DNA of 64,000 nucleotides from Kordia sp039026955 (GCA_039026955.1 JBCCLH010000029.1:14093-78092), one strand, 5' to 3'; shown: positions 7,981-17,122, counted from the first letter of the stretch. Made by a program: numbers and translations. Notes: a model not told the origin generated them from the sequence alone.

Positions 7981-9843
7981 ATGAACAGCCATAAAACGCT
8001 CACATATATACAAAATATTCTGGCAAATGTGCCATCCGATTGGACACGCTTAACAACGCACCGACTCGATATTTATACTGAAAAATTAGCCAAAGTTGAA
8101 TTTTTAGAATACTTCGATAAATTATACTTAGCAGACGATTTTTCTACGAATACTTTAAACGAATTGCCAACAGCGTATGATTATATTCGCTTGGGACATC
8201 CGTTGTCCTGTGTGTTGGAATGGACCATTGCAAAATTGAACGATCTCAAAGCTGAAAACATCATCAGTTTTCAGTCGGATACCGTTCCTGTAATGGCAAT
8301 CTTGAGAAAAAATCTACTCGCAAATACCGCGACGCAAATTGTATACACCGACGAATTACCGAAATCTTTTGATGCGGAAGCGTTGAAAAAAGTTTACGGA
8401 TATACCTTTGAATTGCGAAAAGTCAGTTCAGTAGCAGACATTCCACAATTTGATGGAACTACGATTTTTATTTCGCAACAAGATGAACTAAGTAAAGTTG
8501 AATTTTCTTCAACTATTGACTTTATCGTAAATATACATTCAATATTAGGAAGTGTGTTGATAGGAAATAATCATCAAGATGCTAGTTACGTTTCCGAGAT
8601 ACAACATGTGCGTAGGCGCGAAACAGTAGCCATGACACCTGCGAACTGTTTGATTGCTTTGCATGATATTATTGGAACAGCTTTCAATGAAGAGAAATGC
8701 GATATAGTTGCTAATAAAAAGTTAGTGACAGATGCCATTAGAAACATTAATGGAGTTGATACAAAAGTGTTGGTCGGTTCCAGCGGATTATCCATTCAAT
8801 ATGCCATTATGATGGGATTGGTGGATGCGGCGCTCGAGCAACATCCTGGAAAAGACATCAAATTTATTGTGCCAACCAATTGTTATGGCGGGACAAACGA
8901 TCAGGCGCGGCGTGTAGCGGCTTGTATTGATAATGTAGCTGTAGTCGATTTATTAGTCGACAGAGAACATGACATGGTTGATAGTCTGAATGATGTGTTA
9001 GATGCAATCGCACAAGAAGATGCAATTCCATATATTATTGCAGAAATTCCAACAAATCCGCGTGTGGAAGTTCCTGACTTGGCAGCCTTAAAAACGACGT
9101 TAAGCAAACAACGTTCGACTGCAACAGATGAAATTGCTGTGGAACCTGTGTTTATTTTAGATCAAACGTTCTGTCCGAATGTACACTTTTTAGGAGAAGG
9201 CGAAACTTTATCTGCCATTCGCGCGATTTCCTATTCGAGTGGTTCTAAATTTGCAAGTGGCGGTTTGTGTACGGCGGGATACTGTATTGGAAACGAAAAA
9301 GCGGCAACACTGTTTGAAAAGATAGAAAAACACTTACTACTTTGCGATAACGAAGCGACTCCATTACAGTATAAATTGTTAGCGGAATATTTGCCTTCTA
9401 TGAAGCAACGCATTGTAGAAGCCTATAAAAATACACGAGAATTTGTCACGTTTATTGAAAAGGTTTTGCCGGATGCAAAAATTAATTTTGTATCAGAAGA
9501 ATTAGCTGCACAAGGATTCACACCTTCCGTATTTTCGTTAAATCTTCCAACGAAAGGTGAAACGGAAGAAGAACGAGAAGCCTACAAACGTACTTTAAAC
9601 CACAAACTCATCAAAATGATGATTACGGAGATTCCGAATGAAAGTAAGCATTGTGTGAGTTACGGGCAACTCAAAGGATGTTATTGGACAATTCCAGCAA
9701 CCTCAACCCAAGGAACAACCAAAGAAAGTGACAAAGATTACATTGCACGCGTAGCCGTTTCTCCAAATCTAGATTTACAAAAACACAAAGAAGTATTTGC
9801 TGATTTTGTGAAGCAAGCGTATGCTTTTGTGGAAGAGTTGTAA
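7981..9843 (+). CDS. Long PLP-dependent enzyme of the Cys/Met metabolism family
   Basis: 620-residue fold-type I PLP protein. The C-terminal ~400 residues resemble cystathionine gamma-synthase/lyase enzymes, with K423 in SSGSKFASGG as the likely Schiff-base lysine and GSSGLSIQYAIMMG near residue 262 as the cofactor phosphate region. The ~200-residue N-terminal part (including LSCVLEWTIAKL and FQSDTVPVMAILRKN) is absent from ordinary 380-400-residue family members and I recognise no domain in it. The start has a good Shine-Dalgarno (AAGGAG). It is not the standard transsulfuration enzyme, because a conventional 380-residue relative is encoded at 12085. Reaction and substrate are unknown. Confidence 0.7.
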   Translation: MNSHKTLTYIQNILANVPSDWTRLTTHRLDIYTEKLAKVEFLEYFDKLYLADDFSTNTLNELPTAYDYIRLGHPLSCVLEWTIAKLNDLKAENIISFQSDTVPVMAILRKNLLANTATQIVYTDELPKSFDAEALKKVYGYTFELRKVSSVADIPQFDGTTIFISQQDELSKVEFSSTIDFIVNIHSILGSVLIGNNHQDASYVSEIQHVRRRETVAMTPANCLIALHDIIGTAFNEEKCDIVANKKLVTDAIRNINGVDTKVLVGSSGLSIQYAIMMGLVDAALEQHPGKDIKFIVPTNCYGGTNDQARRVAACIDNVAVVDLLVDREHDMVDSLNDVLDAIAQEDAIPYIIAEIPTNPRVEVPDLAALKTTLSKQRSTATDEIAVEPVFILDQTFCPNVHFLGEGETLSAIRAISYSSGSKFASGGLCTAGYCIGNEKAATLFEKIEKHLLLCDNEATPLQYKLLAEYLPSMKQRIVEAYKNTREFVTFIEKVLPDAKINFVSEELAAQGFTPSVFSLNLPTKGETEEEREAYKRTLNHKLIKMMITEIPNESKHCVSYGQLKGCYWTIPATSTQGTTKESDKDYIARVAVSPNLDLQKHKEVFADFVKQAYAFVEEL

Positions 9844-10341
9844 AATTTTTCAATTTGTTAATTTGAAAATGTATCAATGTATTTCAAAGGAAATAATGTG
9901 TTTTACCAGAAACAGATTGCTACGTCTTCTCCTTCTCAATGAATATATAATACCAAAACGTCACTTCGATTTCTATGACAAAAGCAAGCGATGTTGCAGA
10001 AAAGTTTTGATTTTTGGTTTAGAAATCTAAAAGTATAAATTATTACAATATTTGTGATAGAAGCAAAATCACCATTGGTACATTTTCAAATTATCAAATT
10101 GTTACATTAAAATAAACGTCACTTCGAGTGGTTTTTGAGGAACGAAAAAAATGTATCAAGTACTTTGATGTCAAAAATAATCTAGAGAAATCATAGTAGA
10201 TCTCGATACAAAATTCTTTCAGAATTTCACTCAATCTGACGTTTTGTTTTATCACAGAACTCCATCTTCTAACAAATACCAAAACAAATCCACAAATTGA
10301 CGAATTAACGAATCCACAAATCCACAAATCCACAAAAACAA
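9844..10341. repeat. Repeat-filled gap between convergent genes
   Basis: The gap contains a repeat unit in reverse at 9851-9872 and forward at 10080-10112 (starting ACATTTTCAAATTA; third copy at 41861-41893). It also has a broken half of family 1 (CAGATTGCTACG near 9911), family 2-like TCACTTCGAGTG near 10121, and three tandem copies of ATCCACAA at 10304-10330. No credible gene is seen; the frames open here consist of these repeats. Confidence 0.6.
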
Positions 10342-11988
10342 CTACTCCACTTCACCATACGTCACATAAAAATTAGGATTCAACTCAACCGTATCAACTT
10401 TAGTAGACAGTTTTTTAGTTTGCCAATCGGTTGTAGGAGATAACCATACCAATTCGTCATTCAATGCCATTTGTACCTTCATGTCAAAATTAGCAACGGT
10501 ATTTTCCCAACGGTATACAAACTTATTACCTTCTCGTTTGTAGCGAAGGACAGGAATTTTAATGGTTCGTAAATACTGATCAAACACTTTGGACAAATCA
10601 ATTCCCGATTTCTCACTGATGTAACTTTCAATCTGTTGTGTAGTCACAGTTTGATGGAAGAAATCTTTATTCAATCCGCGTAAAATACTGCGCCATTTTG
10701 CGTCGTCATTGATCAATTGGCGAATGGTATGCAACATATTCGCGCCTTTATAATACATATCGCCGGAACCTTCATGATTCACATTGTAAATTCCGATAAT
10801 TGGACGATCGTTTTGAACGCTTCTACGTGTTCCAATCACATATTCCGCACTGGCTTCTTTCCCATAAAAATAATCCAAAAACAAATTCTCAGAATAGGCT
10901 GTAAAACTCTCGTGAATCCACATATCTGCAATGTCAATATTGGTAATGTTATTGGCAAACCATTCGTGTCCCGACTCGTGAATGATGATAAAATCAAACT
11001 TCAATCCCCAACCTGTACGACTCAAATCCGAACCTCTATACCCATTCATATAGCCATTTCCATACGTCACCGAACTTTGGTGTTCCATGCCCAAATATGG
11101 TGCCTCCACAAGCTTGTAACTATCTTCATAAAACGGATACGGTCCAAACCAATGCTCAAACGCTTCCAATGTACGTTTGGCATCTTTAAATTGCTCTTTG
11201 GCTTTCTCTAAATTATCGCGCAACACATAATAATCCATGTCTAACGTACCATTTTCGCCCTCATACTTTTCGCCGAAATAGACATAATCGCCAATATTAA
11301 TATTCACGCCATAATTATTAATCGGATTCACTACATTCCAGTGATACGTTTTCGTAGCATCCTCTTTTTCTTCTACTTTTAGCAAACGTCCATTTGAAAT
11401 ATTCATCAAATTCTTTGGCACATTCACGCTAATCTTCATGCTATCCACTTCATCGTACATATGATCTTTGCATGGCCACCAAACACTCGCGCCCAATCCT
11501 TGGCAGGAAGAAGCTACAAATGGCAGTCCGTTTTTATCTTTTTTCCAGGTAATTCCGCCATCCCACGGAGGTCTTCGCGCTACTTTTGGCTTGCCTTCAT
11601 AAAACACCTGAACACTATATATTTTTCCTTTTTTCTGTCTTTTTTTGAGCTGAATAAAATACGCGTACCCTTCTTTTGTGATCTCTAACTCTTTTCCACC
11701 TTGAATGACTTTTGTAATTTGTAAAGGCGGTTGCAAATCGATTTGAAGCGTTTTTTGTCCTTTTTTCAAGACTTTATATTGAATCGTATTGCTTCCTGTG
11801 ATGGTTTTTTCGGAAGGATCTACTTTAATATCTAAATGATAATGTGTCAAATCCCACCAAGCACGTTCAGGCGTAATAGAACCGCGTAAGGTATCTTGTT
11901 TTGTGAAATTTTGACTAAAAGAATTTGTGCTGAATGCAAGCAATACAAAAAGTAGAAAAATAGAGAAGTTGTTATTTTTATATATCAT
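10342..11988 (-). CDS. M1-family zinc aminopeptidase, secreted
   Basis: 548-residue gluzincin. After a signal peptide (IFLLFVLLAFSTNSFSQ) comes an N-terminal beta domain, then the exopeptidase motif LGMEHQ near residue 301 (GAMEN equivalent). The zinc site HESGH near 336 is followed by the third ligand glutamate in IHESFTAYSE about 20 residues on. It removes N-terminal residues from peptides, probably in the periplasm or outside the cell. It lacks the long C-terminal helical domain of PepN (about 870 residues), like the compact M1 proteins of Bacteroidota. On the minus strand TAACTTTA upstream of the start is an imperfect -7 box. It is divergent from the PLP gene at 12085 and convergent with 7981. 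Confidence 0.9.
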   Translation of the reverse strand: MIYKNNNFSIFLLFVLLAFSTNSFSQNFTKQDTLRGSITPERAWWDLTHYHLDIKVDPSEKTITGSNTIQYKVLKKGQKTLQIDLQPPLQITKVIQGGKELEITKEGYAYFIQLKKRQKKGKIYSVQVFYEGKPKVARRPPWDGGITWKKDKNGLPFVASSCQGLGASVWWPCKDHMYDEVDSMKISVNVPKNLMNISNGRLLKVEEKEDATKTYHWNVVNPINNYGVNINIGDYVYFGEKYEGENGTLDMDYYVLRDNLEKAKEQFKDAKRTLEAFEHWFGPYPFYEDSYKLVEAPYLGMEHQSSVTYGNGYMNGYRGSDLSRTGWGLKFDFIIIHESGHEWFANNITNIDIADMWIHESFTAYSENLFLDYFYGKEASAEYVIGTRRSVQNDRPIIGIYNVNHEGSGDMYYKGANMLHTIRQLINDDAKWRSILRGLNKDFFHQTVTTQQIESYISEKSGIDLSKVFDQYLRTIKIPVLRYKREGNKFVYRWENTVANFDMKVQMALNDELVWLSPTTDWQTKKLSTKVDTVELNPNFYVTYGEVE

Positions 11989-12053
11989 TTTGATAAAAAA
12001 GTTACGTCTCGTTAAAGTTACGTCGATAATCTGAAAACTAATAAATGAAACGT

Positions 12054-12061
12054 TAAATTTG
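12054..12061 (+). promoter_or_regulatory. -7 promoter box TAAATTTG
   Basis: Exact match to the Bacteroidota TAnnTTTG element, 23 bases before the ATG at 12085. It places the transcription start near 12066-12070, which makes an in-frame GTG at 12067 unlikely to be the translation start. Confidence 0.6.
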
Positions 12062-12084
12062 TAATAGTGTCAAAGCATCATCTT

Positions 12085-13227
12085 ATGAAATTCAACACAA
12101 AAACCATTCACGGCGGACAAGAACCAGACAAGGCGTATGGATCTGTGATGCCACCAATATATCAAACATCTACCTTTGCCCAGAGTACACCAGGCGGACA
12201 CAAAGGCTATGAATACGGACGTACACACAATCCAACCCGAAATGCTTTGGAAAAAGCTTTTGCAAGTTTAGAAAACGGAAATTATGGATTGGCATTTGGT
12301 TCAGGATTAGCAGCGATTGATGCGATTATGAAACTCTTAAAATCGGGCGATGAGGTCATTTCGACGAATGATTTATATGGTGGAACCTATCGTTTATTTA
12401 CTAAGATTTTTGAGAATTACGGTCTCAAATTTCACTTTATTGGAATGGAGAATGCAGCAGATATCGAAAGTTATATCAATGACAACACCAAACTGATTTG
12501 GATAGAAACACCGACCAATCCGATGATGAATATTATTGATATTGAAGCGACGGCGGCGATTGCGAAAAAGAACAATCTGCTATTAGCAGTTGATAATACC
12601 TTTGCAACACCGTATTTGCAACGTCCGTTAGATTTAGGAGCGGATATCGTGATGCATTCCGTAACCAAATACATTGGCGGACATAGCGATTTGATCATGG
12701 GTGCTTTGGTAGTAAAAGATCAAGAATTGGCAGATCAACTGTATTTTATTCAAAATGCAAGTGGCGCTATTTGCGGTCCCATGGATAGTTTTTTGGCATT
12801 GCGTGGCATTAAAACCTTGCATGTGCGTATGCAGCGACACTGCGAAAATGGAAAAGCGATTGCCGAATTTTTAGCAAATCATCCGAAAGTAGAGAAAGTC
12901 TACTGGCCAGGATTTGAAGATCATCCAAATCATGCGATTGCCAAAAAACAAATGGACGATTTTGGAGGAATGATTTCTTTTGTCACCAAAGGAAACGATT
13001 ACGAACAAGCCATCCGCATCATAGAAAATCTGGAAATTTTCACTTTAGCAGAATCCTTAGGTGGCGTGGAATCGTTGGCTGGTCATCCCGCTAGCATGAC
13101 GCATGCGAGTATTCCGAAAGAGGAACGTGAAAAAACAGGTGTGGTGGATGCGTTAATTCGATTAAGTGTAGGCATTGAAGACGTAGACGATCTTATTTCG
13201 GATTTGGCGCAGGCTTTGGAGAAATAG
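12085..13227 (+). CDS. Cystathionine gamma-synthase/lyase family PLP enzyme
   Basis: 380-residue trans-sulfuration enzyme. The PLP lysine is K195 in SVTKYIGGHSD; the family tyrosine and arginine are in YEYGRTHNPTR near residue 50; LAESLGGVESLAGHP is the C-terminal substrate region. It interconverts homoserine derivatives, cysteine and cystathionine in methionine or cysteine metabolism; synthase (MetB) and lyase cannot be separated by eye. I chose ATG 12085 because MKFNTKTIHGG is the usual family beginning and the alternative GTG at 12067 is at the probable transcription start. No SAM riboswitch fits in the short leader. It ends 19 bases from the converging S41 peptidase gene. Confidence 0.92.
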   Translation: MKFNTKTIHGGQEPDKAYGSVMPPIYQTSTFAQSTPGGHKGYEYGRTHNPTRNALEKAFASLENGNYGLAFGSGLAAIDAIMKLLKSGDEVISTNDLYGGTYRLFTKIFENYGLKFHFIGMENAADIESYINDNTKLIWIETPTNPMMNIIDIEATAAIAKKNNLLLAVDNTFATPYLQRPLDLGADIVMHSVTKYIGGHSDLIMGALVVKDQELADQLYFIQNASGAICGPMDSFLALRGIKTLHVRMQRHCENGKAIAEFLANHPKVEKVYWPGFEDHPNHAIAKKQMDDFGGMISFVTKGNDYEQAIRIIENLEIFTLAESLGGVESLAGHPASMTHASIPKEEREKTGVVDALIRLSVGIEDVDDLISDLAQALEK

Positions 13228-13246
13228 AATTTTTTCTTGATATAAT

Positions 13247-14170
13247 TTAATTAGTTCCTTTAATCCATTCTACGGCAACTTCAAGAGGTTGACTTGTTTC
13301 AATATCTGGAATAATTGCTTTACCATATCGTGTTTTATTTCTATCTGCAAAAATAGAGGTTGTTAACCCAAAAACTGATCTATCATCTAATTTAAATACT
13401 GAATTTCCAGTGGTTAAGCCACAAGTCTTTGTTCCAATCAGCTTTACATTTTCCATGCCTGTAAAAGATATTGCGACTGCTTCCCCAGAACTGCAGGTTT
13501 TAGTATTCACTAATATTGCTATTTTAGATCGATTGTTTTTTAAATAATACGGTTCAGAATTATACATGATAATTTGATCTTCTTGTAAAACACTTCCGTT
13601 TTTTATCTGCCAACTTAACATATATTTTCGGTGCATAAAATAACCAGCAATTTCACTATCAAATAAAGGTGATAATCCCAACAGCATTGGCCACATATTG
13701 CCGCCATCGTTATTTCGCAAATCTATAATCCAATGTTTAACTCCTACGTTGTCTAAAAGCTTGACTTTTTCTATGATAGTATATGAAAATCTACATGCAG
13801 CTTCATTATTTCCAATAAAAGATGGAATGTTTAGATAACCGATTTCACTGTCTATGAGTAAATATTCAATTTTAGTCTGTTGACTATTATTTAAATTATT
13901 TGCCTTATTTTTAGATATATAAAAGCTATGATTGTCACCTAGTTGCTTTAAAAGATCTTGAATTACAATAGTAGTATCTTTTTTTTTGACGCGAATGTCA
14001 TGAATGGCATTACTTTTAATTTCTTCCCAACTTATAGAATCTAAGCGAATTGAGTTAGTCTCAATAATGTTTAATACTTGAGAAAATGGATCACTTTTTT
14101 GAAGTTTTTCACAACTAATGCAAAAAACATATGTAATTAGTATGAATGAGATTAGCGAGTTTAATTTCAT
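13247..14170 (-). CDS. S41-family serine peptidase, lipoprotein
   Basis: 307 residues. The N-terminus SFILITYVFCISC is a lipoprotein signal with C20 as the probable acylated cysteine, placing the enzyme on the cell envelope. The tail-specific protease core is clear: HWIIDLRNNDGG near residue 147 and the nucleophile S228 in CSSGEAVAIS, followed by GTKTCGLTTGN. No PDZ domain is visible, so it is a short stand-alone S41 domain. The gene lies 42 bases after the RiPP precursor at 14213-14449 on the same strand and may be co-transcribed with it. Base composition looks more AT-rich than the neighbours, compatible with transfer. A role in leader cleavage or in handling the mature peptide is only a guess. 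Confidence 0.85.
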   Translation of the reverse strand: MKLNSLISFILITYVFCISCEKLQKSDPFSQVLNIIETNSIRLDSISWEEIKSNAIHDIRVKKKDTTIVIQDLLKQLGDNHSFYISKNKANNLNNSQQTKIEYLLIDSEIGYLNIPSFIGNNEAACRFSYTIIEKVKLLDNVGVKHWIIDLRNNDGGNMWPMLLGLSPLFDSEIAGYFMHRKYMLSWQIKNGSVLQEDQIIMYNSEPYYLKNNRSKIAILVNTKTCSSGEAVAISFTGMENVKLIGTKTCGLTTGNSVFKLDDRSVFGLTTSIFADRNKTRYGKAIIPDIETSQPLEVAVEWIKGTN

Positions 14171-14212
14171 CTAAAAAAGCAAGTATTCGTATTTAAAAAT
14201 AGCTATAATAGT

Positions 14213-14449
14213 TTAGAAAACGACCACAGTGAAAGGATTCGTTGTATTGCATTGATTCGAATGTCCATCTGTATCATTTGAAGTTACAGGACAAGTATTT
14301 GTTGGACAGGCATGTTCAGTGCAAACTTCAGAATTATATGGGCATTGCCAATAATATTCCGACCAGATATTGCCTCCTATTAATTCTGTTGGTTTAAAGC
14401 TTGCAATGACTTTTTTGTGTAACGAGTTTTTTAATGATTTTTTCTTAAT
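14213..14449 (-). CDS. RiPP (class I lanthipeptide-like) precursor peptide with probable ATT start
   Basis: 78 codons. The N-terminal 26 residues (KKKSLKNSLHKKVIASF ... ELIGG) show the Lys-rich, K-x-x-(I/L)-x-x-(F/L) pattern ending in Gly-Gly that marks Bacteroidota lanthipeptide-type leaders. The 52-residue core starts NIWSEYYWQC and has five Cys and many Thr, Ser and Asn (HACPTNTCPVTS). No ATG, GTG or TTG occurs in frame between the upstream stop TAA and the leader, so translation must use ATT at 14449, or the gene has lost its ATG. A near-match -7 box (TAGGTTTA, complement of 14477-14484) lies about 28 bases upstream. The S41 peptidase gene follows. No modifying enzyme is in the window. 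It is easily missed because it has no standard start. Confidence 0.6.
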   Translation of the reverse strand: MKKKSLKNSLHKKVIASFKPTELIGGNIWSEYYWQCPYNSEVCTEHACPTNTCPVTSNDTDGHSNQCNTTNPFTVVVF

Positions 14450-14629
14450 TTTTTACTTTTGAGTCTAATATAATAATAAACCTATAAAAAAGTAAAGAAA
14501 TATCTTATATTTTTTCAGTTTCGCAAAGCTTTTAATTTTTAATGAATGATCAATAAGTTAGGTAGTTTTTTAGCAGAACTCACATTCTATATTTCACAAT
14601 ACAAACTTGTAGCAGCAGAAGATTTTCTC

Positions 14630-14659
14630 AAAAAAAGCCATTCAGTAATGAATGGCTTT
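14630..14659 (-). terminator. Rho-independent terminator
   Basis: An 11-bp perfect stem (AAAGCCATTCA with loop and TGAATGGCTTT); on the minus strand it is followed by a run of seven T. It ends the outer-membrane protein gene at 14681 and separates it from the RiPP precursor. Confidence 0.85.
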
Positions 14660-14680
14660 CATATTATATTGTTGTATTTC

Positions 14681-15469
14681 TTAAAAATTCAAATAGTAAA
14701 TATATCCGACACTGATCACAAAACTCCAGTCGTTGGCTCTGTTCTCTGGGAATCGATTTTCGTCAGGGTTCAAACCGTCAATCCAGTTAGAAAAATAATA
14801 TCTCCAACGTAAATCGAATAATAAATCGGATGTTTCTGTAAATTTATAACGTGTACCCACATTGGCAACAATAGACCAAGAGGAACCTGAATCGTTTCTA
14901 AAAGCGTCTTGATATTTCTCTGGTAACACGCCTGGGTCTGTCAATCTTCCACGAGAAGATTCTACCGTTGGAGTATAGTAATGATACTGCGCTCCCAAAC
15001 CTACATACGGTGCTAACAAATACCCACCACTTTCAAACTCACGAATACTTAATGGAAAATATTCCAATTGTGTTCCTAAATTTAATACGCGAGTGCTTCC
15101 GCTCATAGCACGTAATTGATCTGCTGTTAATGAAACTTTATCATCTCCCACAAATCGACCAAAATGCTCCAAATTAACTGTAGTATACGTCAATTCGTTA
15201 CGCACCTTAAAATGATCATTAAAATAAGTGTATCTAGTAAAGCAGTTACATTCTGCACGGTAAGAGAAGTTCATGTAGTGAACAATACCAAATTCGGCAC
15301 CAACATTTCCAATATTGGTTTCAAAATCGTTACGTTCCCCATAGTCAGACTGGAATGCATTCGGTCCAATCACAAATCCAATCTCGTGAGAAAACCCGAA
15401 TTGGGCGTATGTGGTTCCTACACACATGAGCGTGAGAAGTAGGAGGATAGGGCAGATTCTATTAAACAT
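14681..15469 (-). CDS. Outer-membrane beta-barrel protein (THC0290_0291-like family)
   Basis: 262 residues with a signal peptide (ICPILLLLTLMCVGTTYAQ) and alternating hydrophobic strands ending in an aromatic-terminated last strand (YIYYLNF), as in small outer-membrane barrels. The mature start FGFSHEIGFVIGPNAFQSDYGERNDF fits a flavobacterial family I recall under the name THC0290_0291; the function is unknown. I use the ATG at 15469 and not one 12 codons upstream, because the upstream codon overlaps an exact -7 box on this strand and the shorter form gives a clean signal peptide. It is a single-gene unit with its own promoter and terminator. Confidence 0.75.
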   Translation of the reverse strand: MFNRICPILLLLTLMCVGTTYAQFGFSHEIGFVIGPNAFQSDYGERNDFETNIGNVGAEFGIVHYMNFSYRAECNCFTRYTYFNDHFKVRNELTYTTVNLEHFGRFVGDDKVSLTADQLRAMSGSTRVLNLGTQLEYFPLSIREFESGGYLLAPYVGLGAQYHYYTPTVESSRGRLTDPGVLPEKYQDAFRNDSGSSWSIVANVGTRYKFTETSDLLFDLRWRYYFSNWIDGLNPDENRFPENRANDWSFVISVGYIYYLNF

Positions 15470-15503
15470 GTTATAAACCAGTATTTGTATGAGGCTATAC
15501 AGC

Positions 15504-15511
15504 AAATATAT
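15504..15511 (-). promoter_or_regulatory. -7 promoter box TATATTTG (minus strand)
   Basis: Exact TAnnTTTG match 34 bases upstream of the ATG at 15469. A TTG on the minus strand (complement of 15535-15537) lies 23 bases further upstream as a possible -33 element. Confidence 0.6.
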
Positions 15512-15662
15512 AAAAACCCTTAAAACAAAAAAACAAAAAGTGTATTATCTAATGTTTATTATGTGGTCATTGCTGTTATTAGGCTTCTTAAATGAATCGT
15601 ATTCGAAAGCGTTAGAAAATTGTCAAATTATAAAAAAAAGACAGTTTTTTTTTAATTAAATG

Positions 15663-15670
15663 TATATTTG
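15663..15670 (+). promoter_or_regulatory. -7 promoter box TATATTTG of gdhA
   Basis: Exact TAnnTTTG match 49 bases before the gdhA ATG. No clear TTG -33 element stands at the usual distance. Confidence 0.6.
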
Positions 15671-15719
15671 CACAGTCAAACAATGATATTAATAAAAATT
15701 TGTTAATCAAACTTCGTTT

Positions 15720-17063
15720 ATGGAAGCAAAAGTAAAAGACTTTTTAGACTTGGTAAAGCAGACAAACGGACACGAACCTGAATTTTTACAAGCGGTTCAG
15801 GAAGTTGCGGAAGCTGTAATTCCTTATATAGAAGGTAAGGAAAAATATAACGGAACAAAGATACTTGAGAGAATGGTAGAGCCTGAACGCGTAATTATGT
15901 TCAGAGTTCAGTGGGTTGATGATAATGGCGAAATTCAAGTAAATCGCGGATACAGAGTGCAAATGAACTCTGCTATCGGACCGTACAAAGGTGGATTGCG
16001 TTTTCACCCAAGTGTAAACTTAAGTATTCTTAAATTCTTGGCATTCGAACAAGTCTTCAAAAATAGCCTCACCACACTTCCTATGGGTGGTGGAAAAGGT
16101 GGATCGGATTTTAACCCAAAAGGAAAATCTGATGTAGAAATTATGCGTTTCTGTCAAGCATTCATGTCGGAGTTATTCAGACATATCGGACCTGATACAG
16201 ATGTTCCTGCGGGAGATATTGGTGTTGGTGGACGCGAAATCGGATACATGTTCGGAATGTATAAAAAATTACGAAACGAATTTACAGGTGTTCTTACCGG
16301 AAAAGGAAGAACTTGGGGAGGATCATTGATTCGCCCAGAAGCTACAGGATACGGAAATGTATATTTTGCACAAAGTATGCTAAGCACCAAAGGAGCCTCG
16401 TTTGAAGGAAAAACAGTCACAGTTTCTGGTTCTGGAAACGTAGCACAATTTGCAGTAGAAAAAGCAACGCAATTTGGTGCAAAGGTAGTAACGATGTCTG
16501 ACTCTTCAGGATATATCCACGATGCAAACGGAATTGACGCTGAGAAATTAGCCTTCATCAAAGAATTGAAAAATGTAAAACGTGGAAGAATTCATGAATA
16601 TGTAGCTCAATATCCTTCAGCAACGTTCCACAAAGGAGAAAGACCTTGGCATGTTGCCTGTGATGTTGCCTTGCCATGTGCCACGCAAAACGAATTGAAC
16701 GGAGAAGAAGCACAAGCATTGATCGATAACGGATGTATTTGCGTCAGTGAAGGAGCAAACATGCCTTCTACTCCAGAAGCAATTCACATCTTCTTAGAAA
16801 ATAAAATATTATTTGCGCCAGGAAAAGCGTCCAATGCAGGTGGTGTAGCCACTTCAGGATTGGAAATGACGCAAAACTCATTGCGTTACAGCTGGACCAG
16901 CGAGGAAGTAGATGCCAAACTACAACAAATCATGAGTGACATTCATGCAGCTTGTGTAGCGTACGGAAAAGATGAAAGTGGATTCATCGATTACGTAAAA
17001 GGAGCTAATATTGCCGGTTTCGTAAAAGTTGCCGATGCTATGATTGCACAAGGAGTCATCTAA
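15720..17063 (+). CDS. gdhA: Glutamate dehydrogenase (NADP-type)
   Basis: 447-residue hexameric-type glutamate dehydrogenase that aminates 2-oxoglutarate, linking ammonia assimilation to central metabolism. The substrate-binding segment is GPYKGGLRFHPSVN near residue 87, and the catalytic lysine region is LPMGGGKGGSDFNPKG with K126. The Rossmann domain begins at VTVSGSGNVAQFA near residue 223. Length and the KGGLRFHPSVN segment match the 447-residue NADP(H)-specific form of E. coli, hence the cofactor call. It has its own promoter box (15663) and is closed by a strong terminator at 17086. Confidence 0.95.
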   Translation: MEAKVKDFLDLVKQTNGHEPEFLQAVQEVAEAVIPYIEGKEKYNGTKILERMVEPERVIMFRVQWVDDNGEIQVNRGYRVQMNSAIGPYKGGLRFHPSVNLSILKFLAFEQVFKNSLTTLPMGGGKGGSDFNPKGKSDVEIMRFCQAFMSELFRHIGPDTDVPAGDIGVGGREIGYMFGMYKKLRNEFTGVLTGKGRTWGGSLIRPEATGYGNVYFAQSMLSTKGASFEGKTVTVSGSGNVAQFAVEKATQFGAKVVTMSDSSGYIHDANGIDAEKLAFIKELKNVKRGRIHEYVAQYPSATFHKGERPWHVACDVALPCATQNELNGEEAQALIDNGCICVSEGANMPSTPEAIHIFLENKILFAPGKASNAGGVATSGLEMTQNSLRYSWTSEEVDAKLQQIMSDIHAACVAYGKDESGFIDYVKGANIAGFVKVADAMIAQGVI

Positions 17064-17085
17064 AAAATCACTTTAATATAGTTAC

Positions 17086-17122
17086 AAAAGCTTCCTGCTA
17101 TAACAGTAGGAAGCTTTTTTTT
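17086..17122 (+). terminator. Rho-independent terminator after gdhA
   Basis: A 14-bp stem with one G-T pair (AAAAGCTTCCTGCT / AGTAGGAAGCTTTT), a 5-base loop and a run of eight T, 22 bases after the gdhA stop. Confidence 0.92.

Noticed and set aside
10094..10333. Minus-strand frame of 79 codons with repeated GF/CGFV peptides
   Set aside because: It is made of the ATCCACAA tandem repeat and family 2-like sequence.
14546..14812. Plus-strand frame of 88 codons
   Set aside because: It runs through the minus-strand terminator at 14630 and antisense to the outer-membrane protein gene.
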